A stretch of 64,000 nucleotides of DNA, taken from positions 62,551,674 to 62,615,673 of the forward strand of contig NC_092350.1 of NCBI RefSeq assembly GCF_963676685.1. The letters are read 5' to 3'. Origin of the DNA: Mytilus edulis. Lineage: Eukaryota; Mollusca; Bivalvia; Mytilida; Mytilidae. Made by a program: the position numbers and the translations under genes. Below, piece after piece: positions 12,001 to 23,600 of this stretch. How positions within the stretch are numbered: position 1 is the first letter of the stretch; each line of letters starts with the position of its first letter. The notes beneath the pieces are model-generated. The model was given only the letters and a program-made list of their open reading frames with translations. It made no database searches and was not told the origin of the DNA.

Positions 12001-15000
12001 CAGCGCAAGTCTCCGCTTCGTTGTTTGTCATAGCGTGCACATATATAGTATCATCGTGAAGATCCAACACTCCAACAGTACCACTTGCTTGGAATTTACC
12101 GTAAATCTTCTTTTCAACATCAGGTCGTTTTAAATATTGAATGAAAAGTTTTGATCTCTTGCCAAAACATTCAGATACTATTCCATTTAATATTTCATAA
12201 ATGTCAACTTGTGCAGCAGTGATGTCAACTGTCGTTCCGCAAAATCTAACGACGTTGCTTTTCGTATCTACCTGCAAGTTAATGCTTTCATATTTACTTT
12301 TCAAAGTATCAGCAAAATGAGTATATTCTAATAGGCTCAATTGATGGTGCTTTAAAGATATCATGTCACTTGTTTCTTTGGATTTTCGTGTGATATCTTT
12401 CGTAATATCTTCTATCATTTCCTTTATAATTGCTGACAGTGTTTGCACGGACGTCTTGTGACCAACAATATATATCTCAAACGATGTTGCCTTCTCAATT
12501 ATAACACTAATGTTATCTTGATTCTCTATATTCAGTTCTTTCAGTCTTGACATTAGTAACGTGTGCAAATTCTCAGCAACGGAGTATTTGTCTATTTGCA
12601 ACGACTGTAAATATTTGTCAACACCCTCGTTGACATCTCTGCTCCATGTTTGTGCCAGTTTTTGATAACCTGCTTTTTCTTTTGAAAGTGTACACTTCAC
12701 TTGTACCTTGTTATCGTAAGATGACGATGGCCACGCGATTTTAGCATTGATTGCTTGTAGCTGTTCGCGAAGCTGTGACTGCGATAATGTTGAATGAAGT
12801 AAGAATTTCAATTTTCTGTTATCGATATTTGTGATATAAACAGGGTGCGGAACTTCAAATTCTGGCTTGTCTTCATCGTGATGGATTCCAAGGCAGTCGT
12901 AGAAAATTTGCACTGTTAATTTACACTTGTCGATTATGTGTGAATTTTCGCAAGCCGCCAATGCATCTATCAATAAAACAGACGTTATTCTAATTTCGTT
13001 CTTTGAGAAATGTTTATTATTATCTTTCTTCTTTAGGTTTCAAATCGAAAATGATTTTTAATTTATTTCTTAAAGTTTTTCAATAAATGATTTTTTATTT
13101 ATTTCTTTAAGTTTTTCAATAAATGATTGTTTATTTTCATTATGAAATATAACTAAACGGAAACACAATTTTTACAGTGTGAACCAAGTTTAAATTTTAC
13201 TTCCAATAAGGGACGCCGTCAATCTCTAAAATATCATGCTCTTCTATACAATAAAAGTGGTAAGTCCACGAATAATGAGGAAAAGCATGTATCATAGAAT
13301 ATATATTGCACTCTTGATCTTATGCACTAAATATCTTTACTCAGGATAATTTATTATCTTTAAAAATTACGACTATTATGTAAACTTCTGATGAAAACGG
13401 TTTTACTATTAATTTGTACTCAAATATATCTTTATTCTGTATATGTTTCATTTCTGTGTTCAATATTGCATTACTTCATTTGTTTATAGTCCATAGTTGT
13501 TCTTTTGAAACCCCTCATTTTCCATTTTTTAATTTATTTGCTTGTTTTTCTTAGTTCATTATTTTAATACAAAATTACTCTACATTCCGTAAACCCCATC
13601 TACAACTGCACTGAATTCAGCGTAATATGTGTTTAAATATATGTGTCTGTTTATATACATGTTGCGATGTACCACTATTGCTTCAGGTAAGGGTGAAGGT
13701 TGTGGTACCTTTAAATCAGTTAAAACACGCTGCATTTGTTGATGCGCATTGGTTGTCGTTTACGATGTTTATTATACGTATTTCTCGTTTCTCCTTTTTT
13801 ATATAGATTAGACTGCTGGTTTTCCTGTTTGAATGCTTTTTTCATATGTCATTTTGGGGCCCTTTATAGCATGCTGCTTAATGTGAGGCAAGGATCCGTG
13901 TTCAAGACTTTACTTTGACTGATAATGGTTTCAATTTACACATTATGATTTTGATGCCAGGAGATTTGTCTCATTGACACTCATACAAAATATATAAATA
14001 TATCTATAAACGATTGCTATTCAACTAGAAGTGTAATTCACTTTCGTTTTTATGTGCAAACAATATTATTTATTGTAGCACATATTAGACCAGTGTTTAT
14101 AACAATCAATTCCATTCGCACTAAAATATACATGTTTGAATTCATTATTTAAAATATTTATACTAGCTGGTAAAAATACCATACAATTAGACTTCATATT
14201 TGGATCCCGAAATAACTTACTTTTCGGATCCTGAAAATACACGACACAATAGCCTTGGTCTGTGTTCATTTCTGTTTTAACGACGCCCTCCACGCCTGAC
14301 CTTCTCTTGTTATCGAAGTAATATTCAATTGTACCACTGGTAGTTTTTGGACTTAAACCTTTCACTATTACACAGTCAGATTGTGCTACATTGTGGACTT
14401 CTATGTGGTTACCGTCAAGAGTCCTTTTCTTACACACAGCTTGAAGTTGTCCAATATCTGCAAAGATAACAGTTAATACGACTAATAAAGAATTAATGGA
14501 ATAACTGTTGAATTATACATGTACGAATGAATGTATGGATTATAGTTCTGTGTAAATTTTTGTTTGACAAAGTGTGTACATTTTCTAGGCACTCTAAAAC
14601 ATTATAACATATAACGCCCCTTTCAATTAAGTGTGTTGATTTAGCTTTACATATTATAGAATATTGGGCAAAAAATATAACGAATAGAGAAAAAAGAACC
14701 AAACAATAGAGGAATAGAGAAACATGAGGTGCAGAGATATAAAGGAAGGAGAACAATGGGCATGTTGAGCAAAACAATACAAAAAATGGAGAACTGCCTA
14801 CAAAATTAAACAATACAGAAATGAAGGAGCCAAATCCAGATCCCTCTAATATCAATCGACTTATCAAATCATAAGCCGGTTACCTTTGATAACTATTATC
14901 AAATTAAAAGCTCGTTAATTATATCGTGATGGAAAGCAAGTGAAAAACTATAAATATTTGAACTAGATCTTACAAAGATTTATATTTTTATTAAAATAAT

Positions 15001-18000
15001 TGTTTCTCCAATAGCTCTTGGCATCCGTGACAGCTGTTTATTCGGGACAATTATATAATTTTTAATGTAAACTGTGTTGTACGAACGTACATGACTTTTA
15101 GAACGCACCTACGCATGTGAGATTTCCGCGGGGTTTTGGTGAATGTAAACAGAAAGATACGAGGACCGAGAATACTGAACACAAACAGAGAAAACGTTAT
15201 TTAAATGGTATCTTTGTGCTTCTGAAGGTTATCGAAATGATAGTTTTAAACATATACTCAAACTTAAATACGTCGGATATCTTTTTTAACGATAGTTCTT
15301 GTTTCAATTATCCTTAGTTAGCGTGAGCTCGTGGTGCATTAGAATTAGATAAGGAATAACACTTTGAAGAGTAGTTACAGTTGTCACCATCAATTTATGA
15401 TTAGACGCTGGAAAAATTTCTTTTACTGCATTTAAATCAGTTAAATACCTTATTTATATACAGTACTAGATTCAGATTAGAAACACTAGACATAAAAGAT
15501 AAAACATGTGGAAAACAATCTGACAATGTCATGACAAAATGCTTCAAAACGACCTAATAATAAACACGTTTACAAAACACCACATATAAAACATTGTGCA
15601 ACATGAACTAAATCCTGGGGTAATATCACAGTAGGTATAGTGTCCGGCAAGAATCGTGGTTTTTCGAGTGAATCTGTACATTTTGTTCGAGTGAAGATCG
15701 GGCTTTTCGAGTGATAAAACATGCGATCAGGTCAATTAACTGCTCATTCGTAATTAAAATAGTTTTTACATGACTACATATCTTATTTTGAATGCTATAA
15801 ATGTTTTAAGTAGCAAAGAAGCACAATTTCCTTGTATCTAACCATTAAATGCAGTGATTGTTATTGTCCGGGTTTTTCGAGAAGATTGTGAATCCGTCAA
15901 GGTTTTTAAACAAATTGTTCGGGTTTATTTAACAAAAAATTGAATAAGAAAAACGGTATTCTTGACTTTGCAAAATGACTTTTCTAGTTTATAAATGTAA
16001 TTTTATGAATGAAAATGTCATAAACATGTATTCGCTATAAAAACAGATAAACATATTACTACGTTGATCGAAATTAATCATTTTCAATTTAATTAATCTA
16101 CCACAACTTTCCAGTATTAAATTAAAAACGCAACGGGTCTATCATGCGCCAATGGCGCAGCTGTTTATTAAAAAACGGAGTAAGAAAAATGATATGTCGT
16201 AAAAAATATTCTACTAAAAAAGGTATGCCCCCTGCCCCAACTAAAAAAATCATCAATAAAAAAAAAAAAATTCACACACCTAACCCTACCAGTTTTTATG
16301 CCCATTGACAATAAAATCTTAATTAAATTTCATATATAGTTAACAATGAAATGAATAATTCATCAGCTTAATTGACCATTTCTACGTTCGTCTCAATCCA
16401 AATTATCTATGCTTACATTAGATTGTTAACATCGTAAATATTTCTCAATCCAAATTGTCTATGCTTACATTAGATTGCTGACATTTTGAATATATACATG
16501 TAATTTATAAGATGTATCAAACAACAATATATACAATTGAACGATATTTTTTAAACGTAAATACACTGCCACATAACATTCTAAGCTATAGGATATTTGT
16601 ATAATCACTCGATAAAACATGGACGCCCTCGAAAAAGCCCGGACTGCCCTCGAAAAAATCCCAACAAATACAAATGAATTTAGTCTCACAATATCTTTTT
16701 CAATGCAACAACAAGCATGGTGAAAATATTTAATATTTAACTGATTTTAGTATTAAGCGGGTATAAGCTTATATGAATGATAAATAATGAGGTTCGTGTT
16801 GTACAATGTTCTTAATGTCTATGTAGTGATATAAAGCTGTTTTTGTCTTTTTGTCGTTATATTTCGTGGCCAAGATTTTGTTTTAAAAGTCACTCTTTCA
16901 TTCATAAGTCATGTAAGTTGAAATTCTCTCTTAGATATATTCCAACTAATATTTTATTTTTTGGCTGCCTTGACTGCATATTTTGATCAGCAAGTTTTTT
17001 ATAGTAACAAAATCAATAACATTTATATGGAAAGAAAATAACCGTTACTATGTAACCAGGTCTATCTAGAATGCTGTATGCTTTTAAATGTTTCTAAAAC
17101 AAATTACCGTATAGCGGTATAGCGGGTTATTTTCGCGGGGTGTAAATTTTCGCTTATTTTCGAGGATAGAACAAACTCGCCAAAATATAAATTCCGCCAA
17201 CTCAAAAATGCACATGCAAAGTGTATTGGTAAACTTTTTGATACGCAAAAATAGTAACCGCCAAAATATTTCGTATACCTTATTCAATGAAAATCGCGAA
17301 ATTTTACACCCGCGAAAATAATCCGCTATAACTGTATGATCATTGGAGTATTTGTCTTCACTGTAATATTTCAGAGTTTGAATATTTCTTTCATATCATT
17401 TTTCTCTCTTTTTTCTTAGGTATTGAAAAAAGCAATAAACACATACCGACCGGCTTTGAAAATGTAATGATTGCTGTTCCTGATTCTTCATCTCCAAACT
17501 CTACTGAAGCCACGTCTTGTTTTGTTCTTGCCTCTATGAAGTTTGTAACATTGTCTTTAGATGATTTTGCGTTCAATCCAGTAATCAGCGCCTTATTTTT
17601 GCAATATTTTGGCGGGACATGTTCTACCACATGTAATACAGCTCCGTCTACTTTATGTTCTTTTTTAAATATGACTGAAACATCTAATAATTCAGAGAAT
17701 TAAATATGGTACACTAAGATGATGCATTTTTTGCATAAAACGAGTATTTCAGTCTGATAATGATAGAATGCATCTATAGGTAAAAGATCTTATATAGTTT
17801 ATAGAATTTTACAAAGATGAAACAAAACGACGTAAAAAGATACAGAATACAGTAATGAAGGAAACCCATACAGACCCTCATATATAATTTCAATCGGTTA
17901 CAAACAGGAATAATGTGTAAATATGATGATAAACACTGTGACAGATTTGTCATATAGCTAAATCATTTTGTTTTTTGTTTGAATCAAGAATAGTATAAAT

Positions 18001-19353
18001 TTTCTGTTCATGTATTGTCTTTTCTTTAATGTCTGTTGACAAATATTTTATTGTTATAACCGAAAACTGAAGAAAAAACAATGCATAAAACTGGGATAAA
18101 AAACAATGTATATTTTTGTTGTTTGTGATGAGGTTTAACTCGAGGTATTGTGTAAAAAAAATTCAACCTCTGGCCATTACAGATATCCAGATCAGTAAGA
18201 ATTGTGGTTAGGGGTCGGGGTTATTGACTGATTGCTCATGATGATAAAAATCGCGTTATATGTGATAAACTTTTTAACTCCAATAAATGATATTTTTTGT
18301 CCGTCCAGAGGATGAGGGATACCATTTCGATATGACTCGCAAACAAATGCATCCCTATTTTTAACGAAAATAGCGATTTTACTAACCCTGCTTACTATTT
18401 CTATTTTACCCTAAAAACCATATCTTTCGTCAATTCAACATGCTTACAGGTAGCTGGTGAGGGCTTATGAGCACAGTCAAAGCTGGTTTAACGCCACCAT
18501 ACGTTTTTTGGGGGGATTCCCAAATTACGTTATGTGTGTAATCGGAATGATGGTAATTGTGGTGAGAGAACGAGCATCTTTGACCTATCAAGTCCCTAAA
18601 CTTATGAATTAAAACTACAACAGGGAAGTATCAATATGACATATATAGTTCTATCTCTCCAATCTTTACGAATAATATGGCTTTATATAAAAATGTGTAT
18701 CAATTTCTCTAAATTTTTGGAAAGCAATACACATTCTCAAAAAGAGAGGTTTCCATCGGATATTAACAACTTTGAGTCAATTTTATACTTATTCATACTA
18801 TGGTTTGACCCGGTATTCAAGGCGAACGAGCTACCACGAATATACAGAGTCGGTTTTGATAATAAAGCAAGCTTCTGAATATGAACCGGAACATACAGAA
18901 TATGGCTTGATTAAAGAAGTGTGTAGGCGCTTCAACCTTATCTAACATAGGACAGTAGTGTTTCAGATCAACATAAGAAACAATTAAAAAATTCAATAGG
19001 AATTGATTGACGTATCAATTTGTGTTTAAAGAAGAATAAATATATCAGGGCGGCAGCAAAGGATAAAGGGTTATGTGTTTTTCAAAATTATCCTCCGTCT
19101 CCTCCGCTTGTAAATATTTTATAAACAATAAGGAGAAAATAACACACTGCTTACCTTCATTTCCATCAAAAGTCACTAAGTACATTTTTTTGTTAGGCAC
19201 AAATCGAATATCTTTGACGTCACAATTTGCTCCTCGTCTTGATTCAAAATAGTATCTGATAGTATCTAATGATGTTGTTTCTTTCATTCCTCTAACTTCT
19301 ATAGTATATTTAGTCTCTGTAGCAGGGGGAGTCAGTTTATTTGTCTTTTCCAT
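1376..19353 (-). CDS. PARP14-like mono-ADP-ribosyltransferase with RRMs and macrodomains (14 exons)
   Basis: Predicted role: ADP-ribosyl reader and writer of the PARP14 class; vertebrate members act in innate immune and stress signalling. Exons, 5' to 3': 19353-19155, 17683-17447, 14457-14221, 12966-11254, 10893-10468, 9815-9730, 9059-8778, 5939-5718, 5277-5247, 4130-3931, 3076-2904, 2507-2451, 2004-1883, 1707-1376. Phases agree at every junction and the total is 4317 nt (1438 residues plus stop). Order: three RRMs (about 1-240), KH-like region (about 240-720), acidic linker, macrodomain 1 (about 757-925), macrodomain 2 (about 949-1134), coiled coil (about 1160-1211), PARP domain (about 1260-1438). 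Start chosen at the Met beginning MEKTNKL; a Met eight residues upstream is possible. All junctions are GT-AG except the one after exon 10, which has only a GC donor or a weak GT. An AATAAA follows the stop immediately. Human PARP14 has three macrodomains and a WWE; neither the third nor the WWE is seen. Without transcripts, extra small exons cannot be excluded. Confidence 0.85.
3931..5277 (-). other. 31-nt micro-exon and coiled-coil exon
   Basis: Exon 9 (5277-5247) is only 31 nt, with a CAG acceptor and a perfect GTAAGT donor; it encodes AFETEENHRK plus one base and keeps the frame into exon 10. Exon 10 (4130-3931) encodes a highly charged helix (EEKREVLKTAIAAKQHFEEE, then ETKDEMKKKDEELDQLQKK), predicted to be a coiled coil. 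It occupies the place where PARP14 proteins usually carry a WWE domain; no tryptophan-containing WWE pattern is visible. The donor of exon 10 is uncertain: GC at 3930-3929 after AAG, or a poor GT at 3909-3908. Either keeps frame. Confidence 0.7.
4500..5043. mobile_element. Palindromic MITE inserted in an older repeat, intron 9 of the PARP14-like gene
   Basis: Imperfect inverted ends AAAGGAGAAGGTCC (left) and the complement of ACCTACTCCTTT (right), with GGCC-bearing inner arms. The flanks (4385-4499 and 5044-5105) align with one uninterrupted repeat copy at 45040-45180, so the latter is an empty site. No transposase. Confidence 0.7.
6390..8560. repeat. Older dispersed repeat interrupted by the hAT element
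   Basis: Sequence on the left (about 6390-6835, ending CTTTTATAGCCATG) and on the right (8412 onward, CCATGTGAAATATAAC) reads as one A-rich repeat, of a type I associate with Mytilus, split by the hAT insertion. Its outer limits are uncertain. Confidence 0.5.
6836..8411 (+). mobile_element. Decayed hAT (ZMYM1-like) DNA transposon in intron 7 of the PARP14-like gene
   Basis: Perfect 14-bp terminal inverted repeats (CAAGGCCGTAACTA at the left end, its reverse complement at the right end) bound a 1576-bp element flanked by CCATG on both sides. A plus-strand remnant (about 7905-8115) encodes the hAT dimerisation region: TLKRLKTWKRAW, ERLCGLAMLHVHRDKDI, and a stop after EKFGKLF. Upstream coding is gone, so it is non-autonomous. 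hAT elements usually duplicate 8 bp; only 5 are seen here. Confidence 0.8.
10073..10116 (+). ncRNA. Type I hammerhead ribozyme, solo, in intron 5 of the PARP14-like gene
   Basis: Core CTGATGA, stem II GTCT/AGAC with loop TTTGT, GAAA, a minimal stem III (CGCACG) and the cleavage triplet GTC ending at 10110. Stem I GCGTCA pairs with TGGCGT including two G-U pairs. All conserved core bases are present. It lies in a copy of the dispersed repeat spanning about 10010-10170 and is antisense to the host gene. Confidence 0.75.
10468..11370 (-). other. Macrodomain 1 (ADP-ribose binding)
   Basis: Macrodomain 1 is encoded by the end of exon 4 and all of exon 5. Visible family signatures are GDIT near the start, DVIVNAAN with the ADP-ribose-contacting Asn, the GGLAR loop, GGGKSIQDEC, the AHAVGPTW strand, FASIAIPALCTGIFHYP with the second binding loop, and a C-terminal FDTVKLFQ. 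This is the more canonical of the two macrodomains, retaining VNAAN and the glycine-rich loop. Binding is likely; hydrolase activity cannot be judged from sequence alone. Confidence 0.85.
11254..12966 (-). other. Large central exon: KH-like region, acidic linker and start of macrodomain 1
   Basis: This 1713-nt exon encodes 571 residues without a stop. It opens with the tail of RRM 3 and a stretch (FYDCLGIHH...VPHPVYITNID) of the kind that follows the RRMs in PARP14 proteins. Several helix-strand units of KH-like character follow, then a helical charged segment (KEEIEKLEKELKQENIVFN) and an acidic linker (ESSDDDLDD). It ends inside macrodomain 1 with VLIIKGDITQLDVDVIVNAA and a GGLAR loop, split by a phase-1 intron. 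The KH assignment rests on position and general pattern only; a profile search would be needed to count the domains. Confidence 0.7.
13690..13985 (+). repeat. Dispersed repeat (GGGCCCTTTATAGC family)
   Basis: Shares GGGGCCCTTTATAGC, a GATCCGTGTTCAAGAC-type block and TTGTCTCATTGACACTCATA with copies at 27925-28080 (plus) and, inverted, 30190-30330. In intron 3 of the PARP14-like gene. Confidence 0.6.
16388..16490. repeat. Tandem duplication of about 51 bp
   Basis: TCTCAATCCAAATT followed by TCTATGCTTACATTAGATTG appears at 16391 and 16442. Confidence 0.75.
17105..17335. mobile_element. Palindromic MITE with CGCGAAAA-type ends
   Basis: Left arm TATAGCGGGTTATTTTCGCG (17118) and right arm ending CCGCTATA (17330) are inverted copies over about 40 bp. 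Lies just downstream of the donor of exon 2 of the PARP14-like gene. Related palindromes occur at 29455-29655 and 29761-29968. Confidence 0.75.
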
Positions 19354-21199
19354 TCTAGAATGTACCACTGAAATCATTCACAAAAAAACGTGATATTTAT
19401 AAAACTGTTTAATGTAAGTTAAGCTTTCGTGCAAAATTATTCTTGTCGCCTTGGTTTGGATTTTAGATTTCCTGGTGGAGATGAATATAAATAAGCGCTT
19501 CGGGAGCAAGAAATAAATAAAATGCTATGAACATTGATACATAGAAAGAGATTTTAGTTTAACAATTCAAAAAACGAGCGACAACACACTTATTTTTTTT
19601 TTAGTAACAATTTTGCTGTCGATTCGGACAATTGACTTGCTCGGTCAAAATGTTTAGTGAATAAGTTGAAAAACGCGGGGAAAATATACAAAATAGCTGT
19701 CATTTGAGATCATTTGATTGCAATCAACCCTATGTATATTACTTATACATCTTATAAGGTCACGTGTGATTTAGTTTGAAGATTTTTTGCTGCTTATCAT
19801 TTTTGCCAATACAATCTTTTTCTTTTACTATATCTACCAAAACACCTCGAGAAAACACCGACAGTCAAGGTGAATAATTTTTATAAAGAGTTGACTGTTG
19901 ATTCAAGCTAAGCGAACTACCATTTGATTTTTAATTAGGGGGGTAAGGGCTGTGATCTTGTCCTGCATAGTTTTTTACTTGCAATCTATGTGCTCACTTT
20001 TTGTATTACGACGTACTCTAATCGTTCCTGCCTCTCAGTGTTATTTTTGTTAACTTGACCTAAATGATAACATAATTTGTCATCATGCCTTCTTTTTGTT
20101 TGGCCCAGTTGATCATCATGTCAATTTTTTGTTAATGCTGTTCTGCCTACTTTTTCAAATTTCATCCTAGTTCCCCCTCTTTCCTGTTCTCTAAAAACAA
20201 TACCCCCCTTGTTTCCTCTAAAACCCAATGTTAGCTCCTCAAACATGACAAACAAAACTTATTCTATTATCTAGTGTAACTGTTACAATTTCTCTATACT
20301 GAAACTTATTGTCGATTTGTTTGTCAATGTAATACTATCAATATTATCAAAATACAAAATAAAATCGGAACGAATTTTCAGAAAATACACTGTTTTGTCT
20401 AACTAGGTCAACGATCTGTATTCATTCAGGCAAACAATTTTTTACATTTGTAAACTAACAATAGTTCGACAATTGTCATGCATGTATACAAAAATACGTG
20501 TCAATTTTCAATGGAGTTATTATTTAAAATAAAACATTTACGATGAAAATAAATTGCGATTTCAAGTACGTCACGTACTACCCTTGTTTCGTCGTAACAC
20601 ATGTTCCACATATAAATCTAACTTTTACTGTCAATATTTTTTACGAATGTATGTAGTTAAACTATATATTTACCTTAATAATTTAGAGTCGACACTTATA
20701 TGAAATGAAAACAATTGTCAGTTTTGCTCCTAATCCAAAATTTACTTTCACTTTTGGTATTGATTACCTGAGTGTTTTCTATTTTTAGACTTTGGAATTG
20801 CTGTGTGTTTCATTTTCTTATCCTTCGACACTTGCATACATGTCACAGTGGGCGTTGTTATACTTTTTTTAATTCAATTATGACTACACCATTAATATTA
20901 AATTATATATCATAATATTAAATTATATATCATAATTTGTTTTAATATTTGTTTCAAAATATTACAAATTCACAAATGTTTCTCGTGAGATTTAAACAGT
21001 ACGTAAATTTGCGTTGGGAGGGAGGAGGGGGTATAACTTTTACTGTATTAATAGCGTATTGGTAAAAGTAAGATCACTTTTTAATTAGTGAAGATCTGTG
21101 AAACTATTTAGAACTTATAACCTAAAAAAAGAAAATAAACAAAAAGGGGGCTCAACCTTAATCAATTTACGGTCACCTACTATAGTAGTTTGTGTATAT
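19354..21199. other. Upstream region of the PARP14-like gene
   Basis: A possible acceptor (TTTCAG, minus strand) lies about 15 bp before the chosen start codon, so a 5' untranslated exon further right is possible. Otherwise AT-rich, with a small direct duplication at 20896-20935 (ATAATATTAAATTATATATC). No coding sequence seen. Confidence 0.4.
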
Positions 21200-22797
21200 G
21201 TTACAGTAAATAGGTGAAATTAGGAATTACATGTAATTATTAAAATTTAGGAATTACAGGTAATTACTAAAATTTAGGAATTACAGGTAATTACTAAAAT
21301 TTAGGAATTACAGGTAATTCCCGATGCACTTAGTTAATACAAGTAATTCCTTAAACAGCCCAGTTATTACCAGTAATTACTAATTTTAAAATGAATTTTT
21401 ACACCTATTTACTGACTGCTAAAACAATGTTGTATTATTGTTAGATGATCAAAAGTTATGGTAATACTAACTAGAAGATCAGTAAGTACTCTTAAAATTT
21501 TGAATGGTTGATTTGTATAAAAAAAATCTATTGAATAAATATGGACTTTCAAATATTTGGTTAAATCAGAGTAACTTTAGTTTTAATCCAAAATGGTTAA
21601 AGTTGACCATTATACAGATAATTTTTGACCAATTTCAGTAGACATGGAAATCAAAAATGGAAAATTCTCCCAAAGCATTATGTTTTAACTTTTTAAAGAA
21701 AACTTTGAATTTGAAGAATATTTAGACTTATTACCTTATAAAGATAAGATAAAGTTATGTCATTAGCTTCTAGATATAAAAAAAATAAATATCTTTTTTT
21801 GTTGTTGTTAAATCATTAATAAAAATGATATAGTGAAATTAGAATTCACTGTTAACAGCCAATCTGGTTCTATTTTGTTAAATTAGCTGAGAAACAAGGT
21901 TGATGAGTTGTGCACTTACGACTGAATATTTGGACCTCATTGAATACCTTCAATTCAACCCCTAGCTGGAGATGGGTTATTGATGTATTAAGCTATTAAA
22001 ATTGTAAGGGTTTTGCAGAACAAATAGTCTCGCCGTCTTTTGCTGTTAATCGCAGGCTCAACAAAAATATTTAAATTTTCCTCTAGATACTATCTTTTGA
22101 CTAGTACTGTAAGAAGCTTTTGTCAAAATTGGGTAAAAATACAGGATGGTTTATAAATTCTAATGATTTAAAAACTTTAACTGCAGAGTGTATGCAATGT
22201 TAACTGGGGGAAAACTAGTCCTTTTATAAGTAATATAAGAAAAAAAGAATTTTTTCTCAAACTTTACTTTTGGATATTATCTTATGATCATAAGCATTAA
22301 GCTTCTGTCCAAGTTTGGTAGAAATCCAGGATATTTGGAGAAAATGATTTTAAAGTTTTAAACCACAGTGCACGATGGAGATTTTAGTTTAACAAAATTA
22401 TGAAAATCAATTTTGAATTGATATCATTGTCTTGCATGCATATATTTACGGAGTTTCAAGACCTATAAAACAACCATTTTCCAGTTTCAATTCATAAAAC
22501 ACTAAAGAGTATGCACTTTTGGTGTGTCTTCTATTCCAATATCCCTAAGTAAGCTCCCTTAAAATACCCTACCCTTTACTTTTTTATTTGGTATCTTGAA
22601 TTATGTTTTGAATTTTAAAACAAAAACATCAAGTTAGTAAATAGCTGTAAAAATGACATTAAAAATCACTGATTACCAGTAATCACTGAAACAACTAGTA
22701 AATACATGTAATTACTAAATTGGCTAGTAATTACAGGTATTTACTGAAATGTTTAGTAATTACATGTAATTCCTTATTTGCACCTATTTACTGTAAC
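21200..22797. mobile_element. 1.6-kb element with terminal inverted repeats and ATTACAGGTAATT minisatellite arms
   Basis: Ends GTTACAGTAAATAGGTG and its exact inverse CACCTATTTACTGTAAC. Inside the left end are at least three near-identical units of about 31 bp containing GGAATTACAGGTAATTACT; inverted variants occupy the right arm (22660-22780). Flanks are TATA-rich, so the target duplication is unclear. The interior shares segments (CTTCTGTCCAAGTTTGGT) with the repeat at 32.6 kb. No coding capacity seen. Confidence 0.7.
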
Positions 22798-22984
22798 ATA
22801 TATATAACTTATTAAGTTATTCTGTCTCTATCTGAAAGTTATAATTATGTTTAGTTCCTAAATTAAAAGAAATATAGTGACTGATAACACTTTTAGCAAT
22901 GATAATTTATGTACACATTCTGATCTTGCTGTCTCGTTGAAATCTTGTTTGGGAATTATTTCCAAAACTTTTGATATACTCGGC

Positions 22985-23420
22985 CACGTCCACTTGTATT
23001 TTTGTCCATCTGATGAGTTGAGCCTTTTTCAACTGATTTTTATAGTTCGTCCTTATGTTGTACTGTTATACCACTGTCCCAGGTTTGGGGAGGGTTGGGA
23101 TCCCGCTTACATGTTTAACCCCGCCACATTATTTATGTATGTGCCTGCATGTCCCAAGTCAGGAGCCTGTAAATTCAGTGGTTGTCGTTTGTTTATGTGT
23201 TACATTTTTGTTTTTCGTTATTTTTTTACATAAATAAGGCCGTTAGTTTTTCGTTTGAATTGTTTAACATTGTCTTTGGCCTTTTATAACTGACTATGCG
23301 GTATGGGCTTTGCTCATTGTTGAGGGCCGTAGGGTGACCTATAGTTGTTAGTGTCTGTGTTATTTTGGTCTTTTGTGGATAGTTGTCTCATTGGAAATCA
23401 TACCACATCTTCTTTTCTTA
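22985..23420 (+). repeat. Dispersed repeat (GATGAGTTGAGCC family)
   Basis: Matches, in inverse orientation, about 37735-38130: shared landmarks include CCATCTGATGAGTT, GGGTTGGGATCCCGCT and CAAGTCAGGAGCCTGTAA. It ends with GTTGTCTCATTGGAAATCAT followed by CCACATCTTCTT, a tail seen elsewhere (59970-60035). Confidence 0.65.
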
Positions 23421-23449
23421 TATAATATACCAGTTGAAAATATTCTAAA

Positions 23450-23600
23450 TCAAACTAAACTCTGTTAACTGGTCGGTAGGAAAACTGACAATCCTAAATT
23501 CAGATTAGTGTCGAGTGCATCTGCCACGTGCAAGATACAAACTCACAACCTCAGTATAAACTGGCTAGTTGTTCAGTAGTTCGACTACCGAGGGTACTGT
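23450..23600 (-). mobile_element. tRNA-derived SINE, minus orientation
   Basis: The reverse complement contains ACTACTGAACAACTAGCC, a B-box-like GTGAGTTTGTATC, then GTGGCAGATGCACTCGAC and ATTGTCAGTTTTCCTACCGA. The same order is found at 60248-60466. Confidence 0.6.

Larger units (their letters stand above)
14221..19353 (-). other. Three tandem RRM modules (exons 1-4 boundary) of the PARP14-like gene
   Basis: Exon 1 carries an RRM start (TIEVRGM, then MYLVTFDG as the third strand). Exon 2 begins with the rest of that RRM (VSVIFKKEHKVDGAVLHVV) and starts the next (ALITGLN, then GTAIITFSKP). Exon 3 repeats the pattern (DGNHIEVHNV, then VIVKGLS and GYCVVYFQDP). All three introns interrupt the RRM fold at the same place, after the third strand, in phase 1. 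Exons 2 and 3 are each exactly 237 nt. The modules are weakly similar in sequence but share layout, as expected from old tandem exon duplication. Probable nucleic-acid binding; not demonstrated. Confidence 0.75.

Noticed and set aside
15640-16690. Scattered TTTTCGAGTG / CCCTCGAAAAA sequences suggesting inverted ends of an element in intron 2 of the PARP14-like gene
   Set aside because: The inverse match is short and interrupted (CGGGCTTTTCGAG) and no clean boundary or target duplication was seen.
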